From: Parabacteroides hominis
GTDB lineage: Bacteria; Bacteroidota; Bacteroidia; Bacteroidales; Tannerellaceae
Length of the DNA: 64,000 nt
Assembly (NCBI RefSeq): GCF_014287585.1
Contig: NZ_JACOOJ010000020.1
Span: forward strand, 1-64,000
Direction of reading: 5' to 3'
Below are positions 18,109 through 27,200 of this stretch, in pieces. The notes beneath the pieces were generated by a model. It was not told where the DNA came from. It saw nothing but the letters and a program-made list of their open reading frames with translations, and ran no database searches. The translations under genes and the position numbers were made by a program. How positions within the stretch are numbered: the stretch's first letter is position 1; every line of letters starts with the position of its first letter.

Positions 18109-18261
18109 AAAGGGAAAGTGTGTCAAAACTGCCTTGTTCCCGTGCTCCGCGCGGGATCGCATGAAAACTGGCTGCATAAATATCTGATTGATAAGGCCTG
18201 TTCTTTTGCGTCCCCGCGTCAAACGCGGGGACAAGTAGATTTTGACACAACCTCCTTTTTT
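18109..18261 (-). repeat. Bracketing repeat R4, copy B (inverted)
   Basis: Inverted counterpart of 16741-16886, directly after the ATPase gene and 20 bases before the CoA-transferase stop. Its ends carry GTGTGTCAAAAC and TTTTGACACAACC. As it separates two convergent genes it may also act as a bidirectional terminator. Confidence 0.85.
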
Positions 18262-18281
18262 CTGTATATATGATACAACGA

Positions 18282-19778
18282 TTACTTGTTGTATTTGCTC
18301 CAGTCAACATTGTGCATGTCACCGCTGGCTGCCAGTTCTTCGTGGAAAGCGAAGCAGCATTTCAGGTTCTGGGGTGTGTGTCCCTTGATGCCCATTGCCA
18401 GGTATTCTTCCAATAACGGTTTGTAATCCGGGTGAACGCAGTTGTCGATGATGCAACGTGCACGCTGGATCGGAGATTTGCCGCGCAGGTCGGCAACGCC
18501 ATATTCCGTGATGATGACTTTGACGGAGTGTTCGCTGTGATCCAGGTGGGAAACCATCGGAACGAATGCGCTGATCTTACCTTCCTTCGCAGTAGACGGA
18601 GTCGTGAAGATAGACAACATGGCCGAACGGGTGAAGTCGCCGGAACCACCGATACCGTTCATCATTCTTGTGCCGGATACATGAGTGGAGTTGATGTTAC
18701 CGAATATATCCGCTTCCAAAGCCGTATTGATGGCCACCAGGCCGAGACGGCGGGCGACTTCCGGATTATTGGAGATTTCCTGCGGGCGAAGCAGAATCTT
18801 ATCTTTGAAGAAATCCAAGTTTGCGTAGATGTCGCGGATCACTTCGTTGCTGACAGACAGTGAACAACCGCTGGCAAACTTGACGCGTCCCTGTTTCATC
18901 AAGGCGATGACAGCATCCTGTATAACTTCCGTATAAACATTGAATGCCGGAATATCCTTGTTTTCGCCCATGCAACCCAAAACGGCATTGGCGACATTGC
19001 CTACGCCACTTTGCAGCGGAACGAATTCTTTTGGTAGACGGCCGGCTTTGATTTCGCCAACCAGGAAGTTAGCAACATTCTGGCCGATAGCCATTGTCAC
19101 ATCATCCAGCGGAGAGAACTTGCCTCCTTCGTTCGGTTCGTCAGTCTTGACAACGCCGACGATCTTAGCCGGATCGACTTTCACACAGTCGCTACCGATA
19201 CGGTCGGACGGAGTGTAAATAGGTATTTCGCGGCGGTAAGGAGGATCAGCCGGTTCGTAGATATCGTGCATTCCGCGGATTTCCTTCGGGTGGCGGCAGT
19301 TCAACTCGACGATGATACGGTCGGCCATGCCGCAGATTGTCGGCAGGATACCGACACCGCTTGTCGGAACGATTTCGCCGTCTTCCGTCACATCGGCTGC
19401 TTCGACGATGGCCACGTCGACCTTGCCTAAGAAGCCATAACGCAGGCTCTGTGCCAGTTCGGACAAGTGCATGTCGTAATACTGTGCGCCGTGGGAGTTC
19501 AGCAGGGCACGCAGGTCCTTGTTGGACTGATACGGTGTACGGAATTTGATTGCATTGGCGCGAGCCAGTTCGCCATCCAGTTTGTCACCTGTCGAGGCGC
19601 CGGTAAACATACCGATCTGGAACGGGTTTCCTTTTTCATGTTCGGCAATTGCTTTTTTTGCAATAGCGCCCGGCACAACTTTAGGACATCCTGCAGGAGT
19701 AAATCCGCTAAAGCCTACATTGTCGTTGTGATGTACGAATGAAGCTGCTTCTTCAGCTGTAATAAATTTTAAAGCCAT
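18282..19778 (-). CDS. Succinate/acetate-type CoA-transferase (acetyl-CoA hydrolase family)
   Basis: A 498-residue cytoplasmic class I CoA-transferase. The N-terminus has VGFSGFTPAGCPKVVP; the CoA-binding loop is QSGVGNVANAVLG (~257-269); the expected catalytic glutamate is Glu284 in FNVYTEVIQDAV; and GSGDFTRSAML and ITEYGVADLRGK are conserved in the acetyl-CoA hydrolase/succinate CoA-transferase family. In propionate- and succinate-forming Bacteroidales such enzymes move CoA between succinate, propionate and acetate. The exact acceptor is not readable from sequence. A -7 element lies 53 bases upstream. Confidence 0.9.
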   Translation of the reverse strand: MALKFITAEEAASFVHHNDNVGFSGFTPAGCPKVVPGAIAKKAIAEHEKGNPFQIGMFTGASTGDKLDGELARANAIKFRTPYQSNKDLRALLNSHGAQYYDMHLSELAQSLRYGFLGKVDVAIVEAADVTEDGEIVPTSGVGILPTICGMADRIIVELNCRHPKEIRGMHDIYEPADPPYRREIPIYTPSDRIGSDCVKVDPAKIVGVVKTDEPNEGGKFSPLDDVTMAIGQNVANFLVGEIKAGRLPKEFVPLQSGVGNVANAVLGCMGENKDIPAFNVYTEVIQDAVIALMKQGRVKFASGCSLSVSNEVIRDIYANLDFFKDKILLRPQEISNNPEVARRLGLVAINTALEADIFGNINSTHVSGTRMMNGIGGSGDFTRSAMLSIFTTPSTAKEGKISAFVPMVSHLDHSEHSVKVIITEYGVADLRGKSPIQRARCIIDNCVHPDYKPLLEEYLAMGIKGHTPQNLKCCFAFHEELAASGDMHNVDWSKYNK

Positions 19779-19830
19779 GATATTATTTGTTGTTATATTA
19801 GTAATTCCTTATTCAGTTAACAGTGCGGCG

Positions 19831-19838
19831 CAAAGGTA
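19831..19838 (-). promoter_or_regulatory. -7 element of the CoA-transferase promoter
   Basis: On the minus strand TACCTTTG matches TAnnTTTG exactly, 53-60 bases before the start codon. The -33 element is not clear. Confidence 0.5.
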
Positions 19839-19855
19839 TTAAAAAAGAATATAGA

Positions 19856-20251
19856 TTAATACTTGCGATTAAGTATTTCAGTGTAAATAACCGCTTTTCT
19901 CAGTTCGGCGGCATTGTCGAACTCGATATCCGTGAATGAATTTTCCTCTTCTACCGGAGGGACGACAATACGATTTCCGACAGGGGACTGTCTGTCTGTC
20001 ATTTTCTTGGCAGTGGGAAATGGCGCAGGAGGAGTGGCGACAGGCTGTTTTGCCGGTTTCGGATTTTGCATTTCTTCCAGAATTTCCCAGAAACCTTTGT
20101 CGGGAACGTCTTCTTCTCTTGTGACGATTTCCCTGTCCGGTTGCCCTAATATCTGTTTCGGGCGTTTTTTCTTGTTCTTGGAACTGAACAAGCCACTGAT
20201 TCCTGCAATTATCAGGAACACAATATATAGCCAATCACCTGCGTTATCCAT
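19856..20251 (-). CDS. Small membrane-anchored hypothetical protein
   Basis: A 131-residue protein with one N-terminal membrane segment (WLYIVFLIIAGISGLF, ~7-22), a basic stretch (SSKNKKKRPK), a Pro-rich linker (~70-90) and a conserved-looking C-terminus (AAELRKAVIYTEILNRKY). That C-terminal motif is familiar from small proteins of other Bacteroidales, but no function is known to me. A promoter and a hairpin lie upstream at 20336-20444 on the same strand, so expression may pass through a terminator-like leader. Confidence 0.75.
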   Translation of the reverse strand: MDNAGDWLYIVFLIIAGISGLFSSKNKKKRPKQILGQPDREIVTREEDVPDKGFWEILEEMQNPKPAKQPVATPPAPFPTAKKMTDRQSPVGNRIVVPPVEEENSFTDIEFDNAAELRKAVIYTEILNRKY

Positions 20252-20335
20252 AAACTTTGATTATTTTTGCACTCCAAATGTAGGAAATATTATTTAGAAG
20301 TGAAAGAAAGGAAGCATATAATAGGTATAAAAGTA

Positions 20336-20407
20336 AATAAGGGTAACTTCACAGCCACCCTTATTCGATTTAACCAAAACCTTAACTATGAAAAAATTTA
20401 CGTTTTT
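20336..20407 (-). ncRNA. Candidate short RNA or attenuated leader
   Basis: Transcription from the promoter at 20414-20444 would begin near 20407 and meet AATAAGGGT / ACCCTTATT (9-bp perfect stem, 12-nt loop, 20365-20336), followed on the minus strand by TTATTTACTTTTAT. That is a good intrinsic terminator about 70 nt from the start site. It could make a ~75-nt small RNA or attenuate the 131-residue protein gene that starts at 20251. I do not recognise the RNA family. Confidence 0.45.
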
Positions 20408-20413
20408 CGAATA

Positions 20414-20444
20414 CAAATATAGGCGTGGTATTTTAACTGTGCAA
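20414..20444 (-). promoter_or_regulatory. Complete Bacteroidetes promoter, minus strand
   Basis: TTG (20444-20442), a 20-nt spacer and TATATTTG (20421-20414), an exact -7 match. It faces the small membrane protein gene; miaB is divergent. Confidence 0.7.
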
Positions 20445-20501
20445 GTATTTGATGAATTATTTTTCAAAAACATTCATATTTAACAGTAATTAGCAAATAA
20501 G

Positions 20502-21872
20502 ATGGCAAATCAAGAGAATGGCGCGGACTTAAAATCCGCAGCCGTAATGGAAGAAAAGAAGTTGTTCATCGAAACCTACGGGTGTCAGATGAATGTGGCA
20601 GACAGCGAAGTCGTCGCCTCTATCATGAAAATGGATGGGTATGTGGTGACTGACAAGATTGAAGATGCTGATGCTATTTTCGTCAACACTTGTTCGGTTC
20701 GCGATAATGCCGAACAGAAAATCTACGGACGGCTTCAGTATTTCCAGTCTTTAAAAAGGAAGAAAAAATCTTTAGTGATCGGTGTGCTCGGCTGCATGGC
20801 GGAGCGAGTGAAAGAGGAACTGATCGAGGTACATCATGCCGATTTGGTTGTCGGCCCGGATTCCTATATGGATCTGCCGAACCTGGTGGGCGCGGTCGAA
20901 CACGGCGAAAAGGCGATCAATGTCGAGCTTTCCACACAAGAAACCTACAAGGATGTGATCCCGTTGAAATTGGGAGGCGTGCATATTTCGGGCTTTGTCT
21001 CCATCATGCGCGGATGTAATAATTTTTGTACCTATTGTATCGTGCCGTACACCCGCGGACGGGAACGCAGCCGGGATATCGAAAGCATTTTGAACGAGAT
21101 ACGCGATATGCGCGATAAAGGTTTCAAGGAAGTGACCTTGTTGGGGCAGAATGTAAACTCTTATCTCTTTGAGAAAGACGGGGAGAAAATTTCGTTCCCC
21201 GTTTTGCTGAAGCATGTTGCCGAGGAAGTGCCTGAAATGCGTGTCCGCTTTACTACTTCGCACCCGAAGGATATGAGCGACGAAACCCTGCACGTGATCG
21301 CTGAACATGATAATATATGTAAGATGATCCATCTTCCTGCACAATCGGGAAGCTCCCGCATCTTGAAAGTGATGAACCGTAAATATACGCGCGAATGGTA
21401 TCTGGACCGTATTGCTGCTATCCGTCGTATCCTGCCGGACTGTGCCATCTCGACCGACCTGTTTTGCGGTTTCCATTCCGAAACGGAAGAGGATTATGAG
21501 GAAACTCTTTCCCTGATGCGCGAAGTGGGCTATGACAGTGCTTTCCTTTTCAAATATTCCGAACGTCCGGGAACCTATGCGGCCCAGCATCTTCCCGATA
21601 CGGTCAGTGAAGAAGAGAAAGTCCGCCGCCTGCAAGGCATGATCGATTTGCAGAACCAGCTTTCGGAAGAAAGTAACAAGCGCGATATCGGCAAAGTGTT
21701 TGAAGTGCTGATCGAAGGCTTCTCCAAACGTTCGCGCGAACAGTTGTTCGGCCGCACCAGCCAGAATAAGGTCGTGATTTTTGACAAGAAGAATTATCAC
21801 GTAGGACAATTTATAAAAGTACGCATAAACCGGGCTTCTTCTGCAACTCTGTTTGGGGAGCCGGTCGAATAA
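20502..21872 (+). CDS. miaB: tRNA-2-methylthio-N6-dimethylallyladenosine synthase MiaB
   Basis: A 456-residue radical SAM enzyme that adds the methylthio group to i6A37 of tRNA. The N-terminal domain binds one 4Fe-4S cluster through Cys in TYGCQMNVADSE, NTCSVRDNAEQK and LGCMAER. The radical SAM motif is RGCNNFCTYCIVP (Cys ~171, 175, 178). A C-terminal TRAM domain ends with FIKVRINRASSATLFG. The start follows an AT-rich leader; a longer N-terminus is not open upstream. Confidence 0.95.
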   Translation: MANQENGADLKSAAVMEEKKLFIETYGCQMNVADSEVVASIMKMDGYVVTDKIEDADAIFVNTCSVRDNAEQKIYGRLQYFQSLKRKKKSLVIGVLGCMAERVKEELIEVHHADLVVGPDSYMDLPNLVGAVEHGEKAINVELSTQETYKDVIPLKLGGVHISGFVSIMRGCNNFCTYCIVPYTRGRERSRDIESILNEIRDMRDKGFKEVTLLGQNVNSYLFEKDGEKISFPVLLKHVAEEVPEMRVRFTTSHPKDMSDETLHVIAEHDNICKMIHLPAQSGSSRILKVMNRKYTREWYLDRIAAIRRILPDCAISTDLFCGFHSETEEDYEETLSLMREVGYDSAFLFKYSERPGTYAAQHLPDTVSEEEKVRRLQGMIDLQNQLSEESNKRDIGKVFEVLIEGFSKRSREQLFGRTSQNKVVIFDKKNYHVGQFIKVRINRASSATLFGEPVE

Positions 21873-21888
21873 GAGTGGGTGTCTTCCT

Positions 21889-21970
21889 GTAGGGGCAGGG
21901 TTCTGCTCTGCCTATTGCCATTTAATATGGTGACGTTGATTCCAAATGGGCGGAGTAACCCCGCCCCTAC
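21889..21970. repeat. Palindromic GC-rich intergenic repeat after miaB
   Basis: Arms GTAGGGGCAGGGTT (21889-21902) and AACCCCGCCCCTAC (21957-21970) match at 13 of 14 positions. The inside repeats the theme (CTGCTCTGCC, GGGCGGAGTAA). It starts 16 bases after the miaB stop and probably also terminates that transcript. Confidence 0.75.
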
Positions 21971-22055
21971 GGGACCCCCATTATTTACAAATTCTCCATC
22001 ATATTATATGCCGACAAATCACCATTTACGGTTCAAATTTGTCAATACTACAATG

Positions 22056-22572
22056 GATTTGCAAAACAACTATCATACCATCATGTTTCTTGTATGAACC
22101 TTGAATATCATTTTGTATAGATATGATAGTTCCCTTTTTAACTATCATGCTACTATCATAAATCAGCTGTTTAGCCATCATTTTAGCCGTTTTACCCGAA
22201 ATAGACGTACTCCGAAAGTGTTAAAAACGGAATGTTTTCAGGAAAGCATAAGTCTTTTTTGCCGTAACACGTTACTTTTTTAGCAAAAAGACGTTAGATC
22301 TTTTCCTCAAAATGCCCGTATCAGGGCCATTTACACCTCCATCTGAGCGGTCTTGAGACCCGGGTCTGCAGGTGTCCGACACCCGGGTCTCGACAAAAAG
22401 ATATAACTATGTTGCTGAAAATAAGCTATATACTGCGTGTGAAAAAGTTATTGTATCCATGATGGTATGATAGTTGAAAAATCATCCATCATGCCTACTA
22501 TTATATCATGTAAGTATTGATATTCATGATATTGAAAGCAAAGTATGATGGTATGACAGTTGTTTTCGCAAT
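22056..22572. repeat. MITE-like element with ~30-bp terminal inverted repeats
   Basis: The left end (ATTTGCAAAACAACTATC then ATACCATCATG) is the imperfect inverse of the right end (ATGATGGTATGACAGTTG then TTTTCGCAAT). A further inner copy at 22458-22476 is an exact 19-base inverse of 22067-22085. No gene lies inside. The layout suggests a non-autonomous mobile element, but target-site duplications are not obvious. Confidence 0.5.
22355..22391. repeat. Perfect 11-bp inverted repeat
   Basis: GAGACCCGGGT (22355-22365) and ACCCGGGTCTC (22381-22391) with a 15-nt loop that itself holds GTGTCCGACAC. GC-rich against an AT-rich background. It may be a hairpin in a transcript or part of the surrounding repeat element. 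Confidence 0.6.
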
Positions 22573-22619
22573 CAATAATAAGTTTGCATAATAATAGGAC
22601 AATTGTAAGAAAAACTGAA

Positions 22620-22875
22620 CCTATATTTTAGGCACGGATTACGCGGCAAGAAGTTTTTTCAAAACATATTTAAACCGTGAAATCCGTGAAATCCGTGCCT
22701 AAAATTGATTCAAATCTGCCAGAATCTGCGTCTGATAGACGCAAATATAATTTTGACGCGGATTTCGCGAATAACACGGATAAGAAAATATGTATCAGGT
22801 GTTTAATTCGCGTTATCCGCGAAATCCGCGTCAAAAAATCTTGTTTATTTATTTTAATCTGCGTCTATCAAACTC
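22620..22875. repeat. Dispersed repeat R3, copy 1
   Basis: Strings of GAAATCCGTG / CACGGATT type words (22630-22700) are followed by a long palindrome with arms GACGCGGATTTCGCGAAT and the complement of ATTCGCGTTATCCGCGAA around ATAAGAAAATA...TCAGGTGTTTAAT. The part 22738-22875 recurs at ~63665-63785 in the same orientation, including GCGTCTATCA. Frames across it are translations of the repeat. Confidence 0.75.
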
Positions 22876-22904
22876 AAACCTCGTATGTGAAGTTGTTCTT
22901 ATAG

Positions 22905-23360
22905 ATGCCTGTCGCTTCCCGAAAAGGTCGGCATCGGTTGCCGGATAGATGCCTACCTTTTTGCTGCTACCCTATAGGCTTTTCCCGGACAGGCTAAAGG
23001 CTGTATTTTTTAGCCTATAACCTATATTTTACGGGACAGGAACCAATCCGATTCCTTATATGACAAAAACAGAAAACAGGGTTCACGGGCTGGTAAAAGG
23101 CTAATGGTCAGCAATTTGTTGTGAAGGCTGTGAAACCGGTTTACGATCAGCCAATCCTATCGATCAATCCCGCCTTTCTTAATCTTGCATTCACAGGGTT
23201 CACAGTAACATGCTGATCTATAGAGTCCCCCGAACAGTGTGAACCCTAATTAAATAAAATAACCAGGGGGTATTTAGAGGATAATCTAAGAAAATTTGAA
23301 CCTGTAAATGCTGATTTATCAGCGAGCTAACAAACGAGGTTTGTCTCGTGGCTGTAGGCT
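22905..23360. other. Gene-free stretch
   Basis: No credible gene or known RNA seen. It contains short repeated words (CTATAGGCTTTTCCCGGACAG with a later CCTATATTTTACGGGACAG; GTTCACGGGCTGG and AGGGTTCACAG), suggesting decayed repeats. Confidence 0.4.
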
Positions 23361-23541
23361 CTCTTTTGCCGTCTGCTTCAGCAGACGGTTTAAAAGATTT
23401 AGAGGCAAAGCCTCTTCCTCTGTGGACTTCAGTCCCTTTCATCTATAGTATTAAAAGGGGTTAAAACCCACAGAGGAACCGGCAAAGCCGGAACAATCAT
23501 CTATCCGTCTGCTGAAGCAGGCGGCAAAAGAGAACCTGCGG
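23361..23541 (+). repeat. MITE-like repeat R2, copy 2
   Basis: Same orientation as 8347-8530 and closely similar. Terminal inverted repeats CTCTTTTGCCGTCTGCTT and the complement of AAGCAGGCGGCAAAAGAG agree at 27 of 28 positions over the full arms. Confidence 0.85.
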
Positions 23542-23956
23542 CACAAGGCGCTGCCTTGTCTGTTTGCTCACCCATAAATCATTATTTATGTTTCAAATCT
23601 GCCAAGAAATGAATCAACAACTTGTCTTGAAGAAAGAATAATCCAGTTTGTTATTTCCACTAAATATCGGGTGATCTCTGAGTTGTTTCTATTGAAACGT
23701 AATCTTTAATAATAGTTATTGACTGAAAGAGAAAATAACACACAAGTCGCTATTCTGCAAAAATACCTTGTTTTTCTCTCTTTTTTCAGTGGAATCCTTA
23801 AGTGTGCTAATGAGTAGTATTTGTCTGATAACCTATCTGTTATCGATTTGATTAATGTACACGCGTACATATATAGCAAAGACTTGATTTTGCTTGATTT
23901 TGTGCTTGTAAGTTATTGGATGATAGTGATATAGAGGTGTTTCTCAAAATGACTAA

Positions 23957-24134
23957 TGAAAACGTACGTTTATTTTCGTCACAAAAATACGCATACTTTT
24001 TAAACCTGCAATCCTTTGCCTCAATATTTTTTCTTTTCTATATCCTTTCTTATCAATTAGATAGACTAATCTGTACGAAAATAGGCTTTTGGCTAACAAA
24101 CGCCGAAAAAATGACTAAAAAAAAGGTACGTTTT
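23957..24134. promoter_or_regulatory. Putative invertible promoter segment of slp2
   Basis: The left repeat has GAAAACGTACGTTTATT (core 23962-23969). The right repeat on the opposite strand has GAAAACGTACCTTTTTT (core equivalent 24124-24131). Both continue with a TCGTCA/TAGTCA word. The DNA between is close to the slp1 segment, sharing CTTTTTAAACCTGCAATCC and CTTATCAATTAGATAG. The single good promoter again points left. An extra ACGTACGT at 24181-24188 lies just outside. Inversion is inferred from architecture. Confidence 0.75.
23982..24011 (-). promoter_or_regulatory. Promoter inside the slp2 switch (points away from slp2)
   Basis: Minus strand TTG (24011-24009), a 19-nt spacer and TATTTTTG (23989-23982): the same promoter as in the slp1 segment. 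Inversion would put the -7 element near 24104-24111, about 130 bases from the slp2 start and facing it. Confidence 0.75.
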
Positions 24135-24240
24135 CTCTCGTCAAAATACAGAAGTTTAGTTAAAAGACGAAAACACAGGGACGTACGTGATGCAGATCGA
24201 ACTTTTAGTATATGTATTATTAATATTAATTCAAATGATT

Positions 24241-27200
24241 ATGAACAAAAAGTTTTCTACTCTGATGGCGCTTGCGCTGGTGGCAGGGTCTGTTTCCGCT
24301 CAAAACTGGAAAGATCAATCTAATGCTACAGTGCAGGGTGCTTATCGTACGTTTGAGACAAAGTCCGCACCGTCAAATCACACGGACAATGATGCAATTG
24401 CAGCTACTACTGCGGCAGGAGAATATACTCTTGCAACAGCTGGTGCATGGACTAAAAATGTCTATTCTATTGATCGTAACCTGTATTATCAGTTGGAAGT
24501 GAACGATGCTGATACGGATTATCCTGATGTATTGGTTCAAGAACGTGACTACAAAACTGGTAAGGTTTATTTGCGTGTCATGGATAAAAAAACTGCTCCG
24601 TTAAATGCTTCTTTGTGGCGAATTGAATATAGCAAAGAAGACGGCGTGAGCGGAGGTTATTTCCGTTACATCAATAAGGAAACCGGATTGGCTCTGACAT
24701 TCGATCATAGTGTCGTCCCTACAGCAAATGACTCAATTACTGAATTACGTGCTGGTATTGCTGACTGGTCCTGGTATACAGTAAACAAAGACAATGGTAC
24801 TGCTTTAGGCTTTAAGAAAGTTTATTCTTATCTGCATAATCAGTCTGACAATCAGGTAATGTATTTGTCTTTTGCTCAAGAAACAGATATATGGGAAGGA
24901 CAGACTGTTGCTGATTTAAGAACTAAATTAGGTGCTACTTCTGGTGATGGCTTCATCATTAGTGAAGCAACATCCAAATATGTTGAAGCTAAAGTTGTAA
25001 GTTCGACTGTCGCTGGAGATGATTTGAGAAATTTAAGCGATGTTTTGGAAATGAAGCCGGTTATTGCCGCTCCGTTCTTTATGACAGCAGATCAGTTCAA
25101 CACTCGTATGGATGCTGATATGAAGATGAATGCCGATAGCTTCTCATTTAAAATGAATAAGAATTTAGTTGGAGCAGATATTTTGCTGGCACAGAAATTC
25201 CATGCAATTGACCAACTTGAAGCAATTTTGAATTTGCAGGATCCGGATCTGAATATAAACGATAATGTTAAAACATTAGATATTGATGGAAATGCTTTTA
25301 CTGCAAGTGATAAAAGTGATTTAAATCCTATAGCAAAAGGATTTAATTTGAAATTTCAAACTGCTACTGGTAAATATTTGTTAGCAGATACAGCTCGTTA
25401 TCAGGAAACGACTCTTGCTCCGTCAGAATCGCCGGCTGTTAAATTTGCGTTGAAAGAACCGAGTGCAGCTGATGATCGATTTATGAAAGCTCGTTATTAT
25501 TTCCGTGCTACTTATTTTCCGACAAATGATAGTATTGTAATCGAACCGTTGAATGCTGCTGTTCAGGCTGATTTCGAATGGGATGCACACAAATATTGGA
25601 GAGAGTCTGCTGCTACAACATCATTTGCAAGAACTGCTGATTATTCAAAAGCGAATACATTGGTAAATGATTATGCAGGCTATGCTTCTAAAACGGTATC
25701 TCTGACAGCAACTCAGATTAATGGTTTAGGTGAAGTTTTGACTGTTGCTAAAGATGGTAGAAACGAATTCAAGGTTAAAACAACCATCGACCGTCCCTTC
25801 GAATACCTGAACCGTGCAACCAAAGAATCCGGTTTGTATTTTATCAACTTAGCTAACCATAATGACCGCCAGCGTGCCAAAGGTATGTGGATCGTTAAGA
25901 ACATGAACGGTGATTTGATGTATGACACAGAAGCAATGAACCAGCGTTATGACCTGATGCCGTCTACGATGTGGACAGTAGAACAATTGGGTTGCGAAAA
26001 GATGGGTGAAGCTGACTCTGCAAAATACGTGAAGATACAGAACCGTGAATATCCGGGAGTTGTATTTGAAGGCCAGTTGTATTCTAAAGATGGTGTAAGC
26101 TATCGCTTTATCAACCGCGCCGGTGGTTATTCAAATGGTTATATTTCTTCTTCCGGTATGTTTGGATATTCGGATTTGTTGCGTGTTGCCGACTCTTTGA
26201 CTTTCACGAAAGTTACTGATCCTGTTGCTTATACCCGCGAACACGGTTATAAGATGTTTACGAAAGACGAACTGAACAACGGTATTGAAAACAACTATCA
26301 GATTAAGTGGAACAACTTCATGAATGATAATCTGTATCTGCAGAGCACTAAAGACACAATGTCTTATATCGATGAGGCTTCTGCACCTACATATTATGAA
26401 ATCGCAGAAGCAACTTTGCCGACTAACCAGGGCGCAATCTATAATGAATTCGGTAGCGTAATCGAATTTGTGAACCAGGCTGGCGACTTAGATACTTCTT
26501 TGGTGCAGTTGCACAGAAAAGCTTATGTGATCAAGGTTAAAGATAATAATCTGATCGATAACAACCGTCTGTATATCGCTTCTGTTAAGGCTACCGATGG
26601 CCGTTACTACTATCGTGCCGTTAAACAGTCCGAACTGAACAACGTAGACAAGAAATTGGCTGTGTTCTATCTGAAAGCTAACCAGGTTCGTCTGGATGAC
26701 AATAGTGCAATCATGGATACTTGCTATGTATTGGTTGACGTCAATCTGCCGACTACGACTCCGGTTACTTATAATGGAACGTTGGATCCTGCAGTTTATG
26801 ACCTGGATACTGATAACGGTTGGATGCAGGTAGCGGTTGAAGCCGGTTACAAAATGGGTAACCTGCGTGACAACGACCTGAATGACAAACCGAACGATGT
26901 CGCAGATGCATTTTATACAACTCACGAGGTTCGTCCGCAGTATGTAAATATCTCTGCTGACTATGATGTTCAGTTGAATAGCAATATTAAGATCTACCAG
27001 CAGTTGGCTGCCAAAAACTATCTGTTCGAAGATTGTAAAGACCATAATAAGGTTCAGTTGATTCAGGATATCAACAAAGAATTCCATTATCTGGGTCTTG
27101 AAAGCCGTACAATGGATGTGGAAAAAGATGCTGCTCTGTATGTAGACGAAGTGGTTTATGATTACGCTCTGATGCAACGTTATCTGTTCGGTGTTCGCGT

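Noticed and set aside
18035..18322. 95-codon minus-strand frame
   Set aside because: It is a translation of repeat R4 copy B, overlapping two real genes.
22677..22904. 75-codon frame after miaB
   Set aside because: It is a translation of the R3 palindromic repeat and shows no protein-like conservation.
21873..24186. CRISPR array, tRNA or phage remnants in the long gene-free region
   Set aside because: The repeats are palindromic and unevenly spaced with no regular spacers; no cloverleaf or phage-like gene could be read.
24187..24240. Upstream in-frame start of slp2
   Set aside because: The signal peptide begins cleanly at 24241, with the same MNKxFSTL start as slp1.
23916..24323. 135-codon frame across the slp2 switch and start
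   Set aside because: It overlaps the invertible promoter and the slp2 signal peptide in another frame.
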